The translations under genes were made by a program, and so were the position numbers. Below are positions 43,858 to 53,102 of a DNA stretch of 64,000 nucleotides, in pieces; within the stretch, counting starts at the first letter, position 1, and each line of letters begins with the position of its first letter. This DNA is from an uncultured Prevotella sp. (GTDB lineage Bacteria > Bacteroidota > Bacteroidia > Bacteroidales > Bacteroidaceae): positions 62,001-126,000 of the forward strand of contig URCI01000001.1 in assembly GCA_900546345.1 (NCBI GenBank). Reading direction: 5' to 3'. The notes under the pieces were generated by a model, which worked only from the letters and a program-made list of their open reading frames with translations, ran no database searches and was not told the origin of the DNA.

Positions 43858-45821
43858 TCCGCGTAGATATTCATTTGACACAAGTCACACCTAAACTCCA
43901 ACCGGAAGCGGCGACCGTCACCGAGCCGAAGCGTCAGCGGCTCACGCCACCGCGGGGCTGTCCCGCCACGCTTGACACAGTGGCCGAGCGCATAGCGCAG
44001 GCAATGACGGCACTGCATCACCAGTGCCTTCCCGGGCTCCTTCACCTCAAAGGCCGGAGCCGCCACCTTGACCCCCTGGCGCTCATAGAACTGCCGGGAG
44101 AGATGGTTGGCGGCATTATATAAATAGGAGTAGGTGTCGTAAAGATCCTGCGGCTGCTCAAAGTTGACGTTGCACTCAGCCTGCGCCGCATCCCGACGAT
44201 CTTCTTCTCCACCATTCATTTCGGTCTGTTGCTGCCCGTCCGTATGCTTCGTGGACCGCACCAGCCCCTGCCCGGTAGCCTCAACAATCTTTTTCTGCAA
44301 GCTGTCAGCCGCCTCTCGTCTCAACTCAGAAAGCAGACTGGAAGGGATGAACAGTTCGTCAGCTTCCTGCTCGATGATGATGTCGGCAGGCTCGCAGTGG
44401 AAGACAGTCGTGCCGAGTTTGGCGAGCTGTTGCCGTATATTGTCGGTCTGTGGCCGCTTGGCGGCTTGATGATCAAAGACGACAGACGCCTCGGCCCGCA
44501 AGTCTTTAGCCTCAGCAAACTTTCCTACAACCGACATTCTCAGGCGGAAGCCGTCCTGTGTCAGGCCATAAACCATGGCAACAGAAATGCGACGGTCGGC
44601 CGTCTTACCGCCCAAGAGCTTTTCAAAGGCCACGTCCTGGTTGCGATAGAGTGTCATGCCCTTTCTCAGATGCGCCGGCATCTTGAAGGGGAAGAGGCGT
44701 CCGCCCTCCACCCTATTGACCCGGAAGCCCTCCAGCTCGTGTTCGTCGTTGAGGAAGCACAGTCCGTCGCCATTGGCGAAAGCGGCAATCCCCGCCACCG
44801 TGAACGAGTCGCGACGCATCTCCTTGACGTGTCCGACCATCTCGCCCAGCGCCTTCGGGGTGTCAAACGAGGCTATATCGGGCTGACGTCCATGGAGGAA
44901 ATAAGTGGTGAAGCCGCGGTTGAACGTCTTCTTCAAGTCGGGCGTAAACCCGTAGCTCACCTTTCCAAGGGAAGCTCTGCGATAATCGTCGGGTCGACGG
45001 TGCACCAGCTCATCGAGTTTCTTGCTGTAGGCGCTGACCACGTTCTTGACATAGTCAGCCGTCTTCAACCGCCCTTCTATCTTGAACGAGCAGATGCCGG
45101 CATCGGCCAGTTCCTCAAGATGGTCAAGCCGGTTCATGTCTTTCAAGGATAGCAGATGACGGTTATGCTCGATGGTCTTGCCGTCAGCATCGAGCAGATC
45201 AAACTCCATGCGGCAGAACTGTGCACAGGCGCCCCGGTTGGCCGACCGCCCAAAACAATACTGTGAGGCATAGCACACGCCGGAATAGCTCACACAGAGT
45301 GCGCCATGTACAAATCCTTCCAATTCGACAGTGGGTACAGCCTTATGTATGGCACGTATCTCATCCAACGACAGTTCACGAGCCAAGACAGCACGACTGA
45401 ACCCTTGTTGTTGTAGCCACTCCACTTTTTTTGCCGATCGTGTATCGCACTGTGTGGAGGCATGCAGTGCCGGAGCGTAGCCCAGTTCCTTTCTGACGCG
45501 GTCCATCAGCTCTATCGCCGCCATATCCTGCACCAGCAGGGCATCGACTTTCGCTTCAGCGAGTTGCTTCATCAACTGATAAGCCCGCTCCAGTTCATTT
45601 TCATAGATGAGTGTATTGACCGTGACATACACGCTAACGCCGTAGCGATGGGCATAATCACAGAGCGCGCGTATGTCGTCGACACTGTTGCCCGCGGCCA
45701 CACGGGCGCCAAAATCCGATGCTCCGATGTAGACGGCATCAGCACCGTGATCCACAGCGGCCATGGCGCAGGCCAGATCGCGTGCAGGAGCGAGAAGCTC
45801 GAGTGTGCGTTGCTCTTTCAT
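43854..45821 (-). CDS. rlhA: U32 family peptidase, RlhA-like (23S rRNA 5-hydroxycytidine synthesis)
   Basis: 655 aa, matching the length of E. coli RlhA (YdcP, 653 aa). RlhA is needed for 5-hydroxycytidine at 23S rRNA C2501. The U32 N-terminal barrel has ELLAPARDLACAMAAVDHGA and LHASTQCDTRSAKKVEWL; the central signature is EGFVHGALCVSYSGVCYAS followed by SANRGACAQFCRMEFD, which carries the Cys residues for an iron-sulfur cluster. CSFKIEGRLKTADYVKNVV follows. A cysteine-rich C-terminus (QCRHCLRYALGHCVKRGG, RCDLCQM) supplies a further cluster-like set. Five bases separate it from metA upstream. Assignment to RlhA versus TrhP rests mainly on length. Confidence 0.82.
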   Translation of the reverse strand: MKEQRTLELLAPARDLACAMAAVDHGADAVYIGASDFGARVAAGNSVDDIRALCDYAHRYGVSVYVTVNTLIYENELERAYQLMKQLAEAKVDALLVQDMAAIELMDRVRKELGYAPALHASTQCDTRSAKKVEWLQQQGFSRAVLARELSLDEIRAIHKAVPTVELEGFVHGALCVSYSGVCYASQYCFGRSANRGACAQFCRMEFDLLDADGKTIEHNRHLLSLKDMNRLDHLEELADAGICSFKIEGRLKTADYVKNVVSAYSKKLDELVHRRPDDYRRASLGKVSYGFTPDLKKTFNRGFTTYFLHGRQPDIASFDTPKALGEMVGHVKEMRRDSFTVAGIAAFANGDGLCFLNDEHELEGFRVNRVEGGRLFPFKMPAHLRKGMTLYRNQDVAFEKLLGGKTADRRISVAMVYGLTQDGFRLRMSVVGKFAEAKDLRAEASVVFDHQAAKRPQTDNIRQQLAKLGTTVFHCEPADIIIEQEADELFIPSSLLSELRREAADSLQKKIVEATGQGLVRSTKHTDGQQQTEMNGGEEDRRDAAQAECNVNFEQPQDLYDTYSYLYNAANHLSRQFYERQGVKVAAPAFEVKEPGKALVMQCRHCLRYALGHCVKRGGTAPRWREPLTLRLGDGRRFRLEFRCDLCQMNIYAE

Positions 45822-45826
45822 AGATA

Positions 45827-46744
45827 TTACTTGATCTCGTTGATATTATAAGGAGTCTCCTGGTAAACGTAATAGTTGATCCAGTTGTTGAACAGCAGAT
45901 TAGCATGTGAGCGCCACGTGACCAACGGTCCTTTTTCCGGGTCGTTGTTGCGATAATAGTTTTTGGGCAGCTCCACATCGTCGCGTTTTCCTGCATCACG
46001 CTTGTATTCTTTGTCCAGTGTGTCCGGAGCATACTCCAGGTGTCCTGTGATAAAGAACTCCCTACCCTCTCGGGCCATGACCATGCTCACACCACTTTCC
46101 GGTCCCTCAGCAATGACGCGGAGTGCCGCCACTTTGTCGATGTCACTGCGCCACACCTCGGTATGCCGGCTGTGCGGCATCATAAACACGTCGTCGAATC
46201 CACGGAAGATGGGCAGCAAGGGATCCAGAGGTGTCTGCGGGAAGATGCCGAAGCGTTTCTTCTCCAGCGGATGTTTGGGCACCTGATAGAAGTGATAGAG
46301 AGCAGCCTGAGCAGCCCAACAGATATAGAGCGTGGAGGTGACATGGGTGCGAGCCCAGTCAAAGATGCTCGTAATCTCCTGCCAATACTCAACATCCTCG
46401 AAAGCCATCTGCTCAATGGGAGCACCGGTGACGATCATGCCGTCCCATTTTTGCTCACTGAGCACGGCAAAGTCCTTGTAGAACATCTTCATGTGCTCGA
46501 TGGGCGTGTTTTTGGGTGTATGACTGTGCAGCTTCATGAAATTGATCTCTATCTGCAAGGGTGTGTTGCTCAGCAGTCTGATCAAATCGGTCTCAGTGGT
46601 AACCTTCAGTGGCATGAGATTGAGGATCACGATCTTCAACGGACGGATCATCTGCGTGTGAGCGCGGCTCTCGTCCATGACGAAGATATTCTCATGCTTC
46701 AAAATATCAATGGCCGGTAACTTATCTGGTAATCTTAATGGCAT
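45827..46744 (-). CDS. metA: Homoserine O-acyltransferase MetA (acetyl-specific by residue 111)
   Basis: 305 aa, full length. It activates homoserine for methionine synthesis. Key motifs are MIVTGAPIEQMAFEDVEYW, LYICWAAQAALYHFYQV with the nucleophile Cys142, and FITGHLEYAPDTLDKEY with the His and Glu of the triad. Residue 111 is Glu (GAPIE); in MetA enzymes Glu111 marks use of acetyl-CoA, while Gly111 marks succinyl-CoA, so this enzyme is predicted to be an acetyltransferase. That is an inference from the known specificity rule. It heads the run of metA, rlhA and the zinc-ribbon gene, with rlhA 5 bases after it. Confidence 0.92.
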   Translation of the reverse strand: MPLRLPDKLPAIDILKHENIFVMDESRAHTQMIRPLKIVILNLMPLKVTTETDLIRLLSNTPLQIEINFMKLHSHTPKNTPIEHMKMFYKDFAVLSEQKWDGMIVTGAPIEQMAFEDVEYWQEITSIFDWARTHVTSTLYICWAAQAALYHFYQVPKHPLEKKRFGIFPQTPLDPLLPIFRGFDDVFMMPHSRHTEVWRSDIDKVAALRVIAEGPESGVSMVMAREGREFFITGHLEYAPDTLDKEYKRDAGKRDDVELPKNYYRNNDPEKGPLVTWRSHANLLFNNWINYYVYQETPYNINEIK

Positions 46745-46779
46745 GATCTCTTATCTTTAAAACACTATTGAATACAGCG

Positions 46780-46787
46780 CAAAGATA
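46780..46787 (-). promoter_or_regulatory. -7 box TATCTTTG for metA
   Basis: Exact TAnnTTTG match on the minus strand, 36 bases before the metA ATG. Confidence 0.6.
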
Positions 46788-46844
46788 GCAAAAAAAAAGG
46801 AGAAACGAGATAATAATAAACGAAAAAAGCAAGCAAGTCAGGCT

Positions 46845-46880
46845 GTGAGAACAAATAAGGGTGGCCCCGGAAGGCCACCC
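46845..46880 (-). terminator. Terminator of the M13 protease gene
   Basis: GGGTGGCC (46859-46866) and GGCCACCC (46873-46880) form a perfect 8-base stem; on the minus strand TTATTTGTT follows. Confidence 0.75.
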
Positions 46881-46897
46881 TCATCATAAGTATCGGT

Positions 46898-48937
46898 TTA
46901 CCAAAGCTCTAAGCGCTGGTTTTCCGGAAGATACATCTTGTCGCCCTTCTTCACATTGAAGGCCTTGTACCAAGCGTCGATGTGCGGCAGAGCACCGTTG
47001 ACACGCCACTCACCGAGCGAGTGAGGATCACGCTTGACGCGGTTGCGGATCTCCTGGTCAGTGATGTTCTGACCCCAGACACCGGCGTAGGCGATGAAGA
47101 AGCGCTGGTCAGGAGTAAGCCCGTCGATGGTCTTCAGCGGTTTCTTGGCTGTCGCATGTTTGAAGGCATTAAAGGCCACCTGCAGACCTCCGTGGTCAGC
47201 AAGGTTCTCGCCCAGCGTGAACTTACCGTTGGCGTGCAATCCTGGGAGCACCTCAATGCTGTCGAAGAAATCGGAGTAGAGCTTGGCGCGCTTCTCAAAG
47301 CCCTTGGCATCGGCAGCTGTCCACCAGTCGTGTAGGTTGCCGCTGGCATCGTACTGGCGACCCTGGTCGTCAAATCCGTGAGTCATCTCATGACCGATAA
47401 CCACGCCGATAGCGCCGTAGTTGAAGGCAGCGTCAGCCTTCGGGTCAAAGAACGGGCGCTGCAGGATGCCTGCAGGGAAGCAGATCTCGTTGGTTGTCGG
47501 ATTGTAGTAGGCATTGACCGTCTGTGGTGTCATGAACCACTCATCGCGATCAACGGGCTTACCAGCCTTGTCGGCAATCATCTTGTCAACAGCGAACTCG
47601 CGTGTAGCAAGCACGTTGTCGTAATAGCTCTTCGAAGGATCGATAGTGAGCTTGGAATAGTCGGTCCACTTGTTGGGATAGCCGATCTTGACGTAGAACT
47701 TATCGAGTTTCTCGTGAGCATTCTTCTTTGTGGAGTCGCTCATCCAAGTCTGAGCGTCGATGCGCTCGCCGAGACTGATCTGCAGATTATGCACCAGCTC
47801 CTCCATCATCTTCTTGCTGGAAGCAGGGAAATAGCGCTCGCAGTACATCTTACCGAGAGCCTCGCCCATCGCGCTCTCGACCTGGTTGGTAGCACGCTTC
47901 CAAAGCGGATATTCCTCCTTGCGGCCACTCATGGTCTTGCCGAAGAAGTCGAAGTTGGCCTGACGGATCTCGTCGGTGAGGTAAGAGGCAGAGCTCTGGA
48001 TGACGTCCCACTCCATGAGGGCACGCAACTCGTCGGCAGTCTGCAAAGCCATCAGACTGTTGAGAGCTGTGAAGAAGGCGGGCTGTCCGACATTCATCTC
48101 CTGGATGTAGTCGAGCTTCACGCCCTCAGCCTCGGCCATCTGGCAGAGCGGAATGTTGGGATAGTTATCCTCAAACTCCTTCAGGCTCATCTTGTTGTAG
48201 TTGGCCTGGGGATCACGGAGCTCGGTATTGCTCTTGGAAGCAATGGCCAGCTCAGTCTCAGCGCGGAAGACATCGGCAGCCTTGGCACTGGCCTGCGCAT
48301 CGGAGAAGCCGTAGAGCTTGAACATGCGCACGAGATGCTTCTTGTAAGCGTCACGGATGTCGCTCGTAGCTTTGTCGTTGTTGAGATAATAGTCCTTCTG
48401 TCCCAGTGTCAGTCCACCTTGTGAGAGGCAGAGGATGTTGCGGGTGACGTTCTTGTCGTCGGCACCGAAATACGAGCCGAAGGGCACGCCATAGCCGATC
48501 TTGGCATATTTCAACTGCAAGTCGTGGAGCTGGTCAAGCGTCTTGGCAGCCTCCATCTCGTCGAGCAGCGGCTTCACGGGAGCCAGTCCCTCCTTGTTGC
48601 GGCGGTTCTGGTCCATGGCGAGCTTATAGAAATCGCTGAGCTTGCGCTCGGTGGTGCCCTCCTTGAACTTCTTCTTGGTCAGAGAAGTAAGGATGCTATT
48701 GACCTGCTTGTTGACGTTTTCCTGCAACATGTCGAAGCTGCCATAGCGGCTGTAGGCGGCAGGCAGCGGGTGGAGTTTCTGCCATCCACCCGTGGCATAA
48801 CGATAGAAATCATCGGCAGGACGGACACTCTTGTCGAAGTTCGTCATGTCGAGTCCCGACTGGTTCTGCGCCATCAGGCCCTGTGCGGGCGCTGCGACGA
48901 GCATCAGCATCGGGAGAATCTGTTTCATGTTCATCAT
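46898..48937 (-). CDS. M13 family zinc endopeptidase (neprilysin/PepO-like), secreted
   Basis: 679 aa. A signal peptide (about residues 4-23, KQILPMLMLVAAPAQGLMAQ) is followed by the M13_N and M13 domains. GVVIGHEMTHGFDDQGRQYD has the HExxH zinc site, and FTLGENLADHGGLQVAFNAF the third ligand Glu in ENxAD. FFIAYAGVWGQNITDQEIRN and DPHSLGEWRVNGALPHIDAW are the C-terminal signatures. It hydrolyses oligopeptides in the periplasm. A run of ATGs at the start (MMNM) leaves the exact start open by three codons. Upstream lies a 9-base repeat array and the ABC-F gene's end. Confidence 0.94.
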   Translation of the reverse strand: MMNMKQILPMLMLVAAPAQGLMAQNQSGLDMTNFDKSVRPADDFYRYATGGWQKLHPLPAAYSRYGSFDMLQENVNKQVNSILTSLTKKKFKEGTTERKLSDFYKLAMDQNRRNKEGLAPVKPLLDEMEAAKTLDQLHDLQLKYAKIGYGVPFGSYFGADDKNVTRNILCLSQGGLTLGQKDYYLNNDKATSDIRDAYKKHLVRMFKLYGFSDAQASAKAADVFRAETELAIASKSNTELRDPQANYNKMSLKEFEDNYPNIPLCQMAEAEGVKLDYIQEMNVGQPAFFTALNSLMALQTADELRALMEWDVIQSSASYLTDEIRQANFDFFGKTMSGRKEEYPLWKRATNQVESAMGEALGKMYCERYFPASSKKMMEELVHNLQISLGERIDAQTWMSDSTKKNAHEKLDKFYVKIGYPNKWTDYSKLTIDPSKSYYDNVLATREFAVDKMIADKAGKPVDRDEWFMTPQTVNAYYNPTTNEICFPAGILQRPFFDPKADAAFNYGAIGVVIGHEMTHGFDDQGRQYDASGNLHDWWTAADAKGFEKRAKLYSDFFDSIEVLPGLHANGKFTLGENLADHGGLQVAFNAFKHATAKKPLKTIDGLTPDQRFFIAYAGVWGQNITDQEIRNRVKRDPHSLGEWRVNGALPHIDAWYKAFNVKKGDKMYLPENQRLELW

Positions 48938-48964
48938 TGTTTTATTTTAAAGTTAGAAATTTAT

Positions 48965-49090
48965 AGAGACGATAGAGGCTATAGAGACTATAGAAGCTAT
49001 AGAGACTATAGAAGCTATAGAGACTATAGAGACTATAGAGACCATAGATGCCTTAGAAACTATAGAGACCATAGCGGTCAGAGACTATTA
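48965..49090. repeat. 9-base tandem repeat array after the ABC-F gene
   Basis: Fourteen 9-base units from 48965, consensus AGAGACTAT (variants AGAAGCTAT, AGAGGCTAT, AGAGACCAT, AGAAACTAT). They end at the ABC-F stop codon (49088-49090), which is part of the last unit. The array is not in a reading frame of a likely gene, although nine is a multiple of three. Confidence 0.85.
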
Positions 49091-51085
49091 GCCCAACTCT
49101 TCCACTTTCTCTGAGAGTTCCATCCAACGGTCGTTTTCCTTGTCGAGAGCCTCCTGCGTTGTGGAGTACTCGTTGACAAGCTGCATGTTGGCCGCATTCT
49201 TGGGATCCATGAGCAGCGCATCAAGCTCTTTGAGGCGGGCCTCCATCTTGGCGATCTTTGCCTCAGACTCTTCCACGGCACGCTGGGCCTTGCGCAACTT
49301 CTTCTGCTTCTCCTTGTGCTCCTCCCACGATTCCTTGGTGGCAGGCTGAGACGCACCCGGCTGCGCAGCCCCACCCTTTGCGGGAGACTGAACCTGAGGC
49401 GTGGCAGAAACTGTAGTGGCGGCTGCAGCTGTCTTTTCCTCAGCGGCAGCCTTGCCGTTGAGGGCCTCGTGGATCGTCTCGGCATTGTGAGCCCGCAGAT
49501 AATCATAGATGCCACCGATATGCTCCTTGACCTGTCCGCCACCAAACTCATAGACCTTAGACACGAGTCCGTCGAGGAAGTCTCGGTCGTGGCTGACGAT
49601 GATGGCCGTACCGTCGAAAGCTTTGATGGCCTCCTTGAGCACATCCTTCGACGGCATGTCGAGGTGGTTGGTCGGCTCATCGAGGATGAGCAGGTTGACC
49701 GGTTCCAGCAACAGACGGATCATGGCCAGTCGGGAGCGCTCGCCACCGGAGAGCACGCCGACCTTCTTCTCTGATATCTCACCACCAAACATGAAGGCGC
49801 CGAGCAGGTCGTTGATCTTCAGACGCATCTCGCCCGTGGCCACACGGTCGATGGTGTCGTAGATGGTCAGACTCTCATCGAGCAAATGTGCCTTGTTCTG
49901 CGCGAAGTAGCCAATCTGGACGTTGTGCGCAATCTTCAGCGTACCGGTGAAAGGGATCTGTCCCATGATGCACTTGACGAGCGTGGACTTACCCTCACCA
50001 TTCTTACCGACAAAGGCTACCTTCTCGCCACGCTTGATGGTCATGTTGACATGGGAGAAGATGGTGTGAGTGCCATAGTCCTTGCGCACGTCGTCGCAGA
50101 TGACAGGATAGTCGCCACTGCGCAGACACGGCGGGAACTTGAGGTGCATGACCTTGTTGTCGACATCATCGACCTCGATGGGCACAATCTTCTCAAGCTG
50201 ACGGATGCGTTGCTGCACCTGCACAGCCTTGGTGGGCTTATAGCGAAAGCGCTCGATAAACGCCTTGGTGTCGGCGATCTCCTTCTGCTGGTTCTCGTAA
50301 GCACGCAACTGCTGCTCGCGACGCTCCTTGCGGAGCACGACATACTGGTCGTACTTCACCTTATAATCTTCGACATGGCCGCAGGTGATCTCCAGCGTAC
50401 GGTTGGTGACATTGTTGATGAAGGCGCGGTCGTGGCTGACAAGCACCACGGCACTGGAGCTCTGAGCCAGGAACTGCTCAAGCCACTGAATAGACTCGAT
50501 GTCGAGGTGGTTGGTAGGCTCGTCGAGGAGGAGCACGTCGGGATGCTGGAGAAGAATCTTCGCCAGCTCAATGCGCATACGCCAACCACCGGAAAACTCG
50601 CGCGTAGGCCGGTCGAAATCGCTGCGCTCAAAGCCCAGTCCGGTGAGCGTGCGCTCCATCTCAGCCTCGTAGTTCTCTCCTCCCATCATCATATAGCGCT
50701 CATGGGTCTGGGTGAACTTATCAACCAGGGCCATGTAGTCTTCACTTTCATAATCCGTCCGCTCGGCCATCTCCTGCTGCATCTTGTCGAGCTGCTCCTT
50801 GATCTGGATATGTCCAGAGAAGGCCTTTCGTGCTTCCTCGCGCACGGTAGTGTCATCCTGAAGCTTCATCACCTGTGGCAAATAGCCGACCGTAGAGCCA
50901 TTAGGCACCGAGACGGTGCCGGAGGTGGGCTTTTGCAGACCACAGAGTATTTTCAGCATGGTGGACTTTCCGGCACCGTTCTTGCCCACGAGAGCGACGC
51001 GATCACGGTCGTTGATGACAAAACTGACATCGTGGAACAACGGCCGGGTACCAAACTCCACCTTGAGGTTCTCTACTGAAATCAT
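49088..51085 (-). CDS. ABC-F family ATPase (Uup-like)
   Basis: 665 aa from the ATG at 51085; a longer frame upstream adds eight residues without support. Two ABC domains: GKNGAGKSTMLKIL (Walker A 1), GFERSDFDRPTREFSGGWRM (signature) with LLLDEPTNHLDIESIQWLEQ; then GKNGEGKSTLVKCI (Walker A 2), LSGGERSRLAMIRLL and LLILDEPTNHLDMPSKDVL. The linker between them is the ABC-F type (YKPTKAVQVQQRIRQLEKIV). A coiled-coil C-terminal domain (EHKEKQKKLRKAQRAVEESE, LKELDALLMDPKNAANM) resembles Uup. ABC-F proteins act on ribosomes (or, for Uup, with nucleic acids), not in transport. The 3' end is followed by a 9-base repeat array. Confidence 0.93.
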   Translation of the reverse strand: MISVENLKVEFGTRPLFHDVSFVINDRDRVALVGKNGAGKSTMLKILCGLQKPTSGTVSVPNGSTVGYLPQVMKLQDDTTVREEARKAFSGHIQIKEQLDKMQQEMAERTDYESEDYMALVDKFTQTHERYMMMGGENYEAEMERTLTGLGFERSDFDRPTREFSGGWRMRIELAKILLQHPDVLLLDEPTNHLDIESIQWLEQFLAQSSSAVVLVSHDRAFINNVTNRTLEITCGHVEDYKVKYDQYVVLRKERREQQLRAYENQQKEIADTKAFIERFRYKPTKAVQVQQRIRQLEKIVPIEVDDVDNKVMHLKFPPCLRSGDYPVICDDVRKDYGTHTIFSHVNMTIKRGEKVAFVGKNGEGKSTLVKCIMGQIPFTGTLKIAHNVQIGYFAQNKAHLLDESLTIYDTIDRVATGEMRLKINDLLGAFMFGGEISEKKVGVLSGGERSRLAMIRLLLEPVNLLILDEPTNHLDMPSKDVLKEAIKAFDGTAIIVSHDRDFLDGLVSKVYEFGGGQVKEHIGGIYDYLRAHNAETIHEALNGKAAAEEKTAAAATTVSATPQVQSPAKGGAAQPGASQPATKESWEEHKEKQKKLRKAQRAVEESEAKIAKMEARLKELDALLMDPKNAANMQLVNEYSTTQEALDKENDRWMELSEKVEELG

Positions 51086-51106
51086 TTCAAAAAAAATAAA
51101 AACATC

Positions 51107-51153
51107 CAAAAACGCAAAACAGGATAGCGGAGTCTTTCGGCATCGCTATCCTG
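51107..51153 (-). terminator. Terminator of the infC-rpmI-rplT operon
   Basis: CAGGATAGCG (51120-51129) and CGCTATCCTG (51144-51153) form a perfect 10-base stem; on the minus strand TTTTGCGTTTTTGG follows. Confidence 0.85.
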
Positions 51154-51191
51154 CTTAATTATCTACAACTCTAATTGCTTAGAGTCTGTCA

Positions 51192-51536
51192 TTACTTCAC
51201 CTTGTCAACGATGGCCTTGAAAGCCTCAGGATTGTTGACGGCGAGGTCAGCGAGAACCTTGCGGTTGATCTCGATGCCTGCCTTATGGAGTGCACCCATC
51301 AACTGGCTGTAGCTCATGTCAGAAAGACGAGCGGCAGCGTTGATACGCTGAATCCACAGAGCGCGGAAGTTGCGCTTCTTGTTACGACGGTCACGATAAG
51401 CGTAGGTAAGACCCTTCTCCCAAGTGTTCTTAGCTACTGTCCAGACATTCTTGCGAGCTCCATAGTAACCTTTTGTGAGCTTCAGAATTCTTGTTCTCTT
51501 TGCTTTAGATGCAACGTGATTTACTGATCTTGGCAT
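51192..51536 (-). CDS. rplT: 50S ribosomal protein L20
   Basis: 114 aa. The N-terminal part is highly basic ([30 protein letters not shown]), as expected for the long rRNA-binding extension of L20, and the globular end has [20 protein letters not shown] and [21 protein letters not shown]20 is needed early in 50S assembly and in many bacteria represses its own operon by binding the mRNA. It is the last gene of infC-rpmI-rplT, 39 bases after rpmI. Confidence 0.98.
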   Translation of the reverse strand: MPRSVNHVASKAKRTRILKLTKGYYGARKNVWTVAKNTWEKGLTYAYRDRRNKKRNFRALWIQRINAAARLSDMSYSQLMGALHKAGIEINRKVLADLAVNNPEAFKAIVDKVK

Positions 51537-51575
51537 AATTTTTTTCTTTAAGCGTTCGACTAAAAAGGTTAACGA

Positions 51576-51773
51576 TTAACGGAGGCAGAGCAGATCGCGA
51601 ACCTGCTTGAGGTTTGCGCCGTCAACCATCGTCTGATGGTCGAGGTTTCTCTTTTGCTTCTTGGTCTTCTTAGTCAGAATGTGACTGTGGTAAGCGTGAT
51701 GACGCTTGATCTTACCTGTACCGGTGAATGTGAATCTCTTCTTTGCACCGGAGTTAGTCTTAACTTTTGGCAT
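51576..51773 (-). CDS. rpmI: 50S ribosomal protein L35
   Basis: 65 aa, standard length. [20 protein letters not shown] and [20 protein letters not shown] match L35, including the KTHKGAAKRF-like start. It lies between infC and rplT in the conserved order. The gaps to its neighbours are 79 and 39 bases; the 79-base interval may hold an autoregulatory RNA structure, but none was evident to me. Confidence 0.98.
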   Translation of the reverse strand: MPKVKTNSGAKKRFTFTGTGKIKRHHAYHSHILTKKTKKQKRNLDHQTMVDGANLKQVRDLLCLR

Positions 51774-51852
51774 TTTTTTGTTGTTTTAATGTTGATATAA
51801 ATGAAAGGTGGCAACGCATATACCCGGCGGTACCACTCAGTTTTTCTGTTTC

Positions 51853-52551
51853 TTAGTCTTTCTTCTCCCCGTCAGCGGCTTCAGCGAGCTTGCGAAGGGC
51901 GTCACCACCCTTGGCGTTGCCCAGAAGTCCGTTTTTCTCTGCCTTCTCAGCAGCTTGTGCCTTAGCCTCTTCTTTGGCCTTGGCCTCTGCAGCGAGACGG
52001 TCACGCTTCTGCTGACTTTGCTTGGCGACACCTGCCTTTTTCGGAGCGAGGAACAGGAACATCTTCTTGCCCTCAAGCTTTGGCATCTGCTCTACCTTGG
52101 CATACTCCTCCAAATCGTTGGCGAAGCGCAGCAACAGCACCTCACCTTGTTCCTTGAAAAGAATGGAACGACCACGGAAGAACACATAGGCGCGCACCTT
52201 GTTGCCCTCTTCGAGGAACTCCTTGGCATGCTTGAGCTTGAACTGGTAGTCGTGATCATCGGTCTGAGGTCCGAAGCGGATCTCTTTCACCTCCACGCGC
52301 ACCTGTTTTTGCTTCATCTCTTTTGCACGCTTCTTCTGCTGATAGAGGAACTTGCTATAGTCGATGAGACGACAAACGGGCGGCTGTGCGTTGGGTGAGA
52401 TCTCCACGAGGTCTACCCCTTGTTGGTGAGCCAAGTCAAGTGCCTGACGTGTAGGCATTACTTGCGAGCCGTCGTCGCTTACGACTCTTACTTCCCGTAC
52501 ATGAATCTGACCGTTGACACGATACTGATTCTTCTGATTGTCTTTCTTCAT
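51853..52551 (-). CDS. infC: Translation initiation factor IF-3
   Basis: 232 aa with an ATG start (52551), not the AUU start known in enterics. IF-3 binds the 30S subunit and checks initiator tRNA. The N-terminal domain has [20 protein letters not shown] and [25 protein letters not shown], and the C-terminal domain [20 protein letters not shown] and [18 protein letters not shown]. The last 60 residues form a Lys/Glu/Ala-rich tail ([20 protein letters not shown]) beyond the usual end at about residue 180. Such tails occur in Bacteroidota IF-3 and are not present in E. coli. It heads the operon with rpmI and rplT. Confidence 0.97.
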   Translation of the reverse strand: MKKDNQKNQYRVNGQIHVREVRVVSDDGSQVMPTRQALDLAHQQGVDLVEISPNAQPPVCRLIDYSKFLYQQKKRAKEMKQKQVRVEVKEIRFGPQTDDHDYQFKLKHAKEFLEEGNKVRAYVFFRGRSILFKEQGEVLLLRFANDLEEYAKVEQMPKLEGKKMFLFLAPKKAGVAKQSQQKRDRLAAEAKAKEEAKAQAAEKAEKNGLLGNAKGGDALRKLAEAADGEKKD

Positions 52552-52611
52552 CCAGCTATATTAAATTCATTTTTATATTGGTTTTTGGGCATAACTTACC
52601 CATACAGCGTG

Positions 52612-52619
52612 CAAAATTA
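52612..52619 (-). promoter_or_regulatory. -7 box TAATTTTG for the infC operon
   Basis: TAnnTTTG match on the minus strand, 61 bases before the infC ATG; a leader of about 55 bases follows. Confidence 0.6.
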
Positions 52620-52665
52620 CTAAAACTTTTCGGTTCCACCAAACTTTTCTTTGGAAAAACTCTTT

Positions 52666-53064
52666 TTACTTGGTCAGCAAGTGCGTGGCACACAGTTCGT
52701 CCACAACTTTGCGGTCGGCGGGCAGCCAATGGACATCGCCGAGATTGTCTTCCCGCAGCCAACGGGCATCCTCGGCCTCCAAGAGTTCGAGATGACCGGC
52801 AACGACATGACAGATGTAGCAATGCATCGTCAGATGAAAAGTGGGATAATCCTGCTCCACGGTCATGATGAAACGGTCGACAGCGACCTCGGTGTTCAGC
52901 TCCTCGCGAATCTCGCGTCGCAAGGCGTCCTCACGGCTCTCGCCCTCCTCGACCTTGCCTCCGGGAAACTCCCACCAGTCTTTCCATTCACCATAACCAC
53001 GCTGGGTGGCAAACACCAGACCTTTGCGGCGGATGACTGCCGCCACCACTTCTATATGCTTCAT
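52666..53064 (-). CDS. NUDIX hydrolase, MutT-like (8-oxo-dGTP pyrophosphatase)
   Basis: 132 aa, close to E. coli MutT (129 aa). VVAAVIRRKGLVFATQRGYG and WWEFPGGKVEEGESREDALR REIREEL show the Nudix box GX5EX7REUXEEXGU with a short variant end. The C-terminal half has DARWLREDNLGDVHWLPADR as in MutT (substrate-binding Asn/Asp position). It probably hydrolyses oxidised dGTP, preventing A:T-to-C:G mutations. It is a single-gene unit with its own promoter. Confidence 0.9.
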   Translation of the reverse strand: MKHIEVVAAVIRRKGLVFATQRGYGEWKDWWEFPGGKVEEGESREDALRREIREELNTEVAVDRFIMTVEQDYPTFHLTMHCYICHVVAGHLELLEAEDARWLREDNLGDVHWLPADRKVVDELCATHLLTK

Positions 53065-53094
53065 TGCTATATATTAAATAGGTAATACCGCATG

Positions 53095-53102
53095 CAAAAT
53101 TA
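53095..53102 (-). promoter_or_regulatory. -7 box TAATTTTG for the mutT-like gene
   Basis: TAnnTTTG match on the minus strand, 31 bases before the ATG at 53064. Confidence 0.55.

Noticed and set aside
48524..49114. 196-codon frame on the plus strand with YRDYRS repeats
   Set aside because: It is the complement of the M13 protease gene running into the 9-base array; it has no protein family features.
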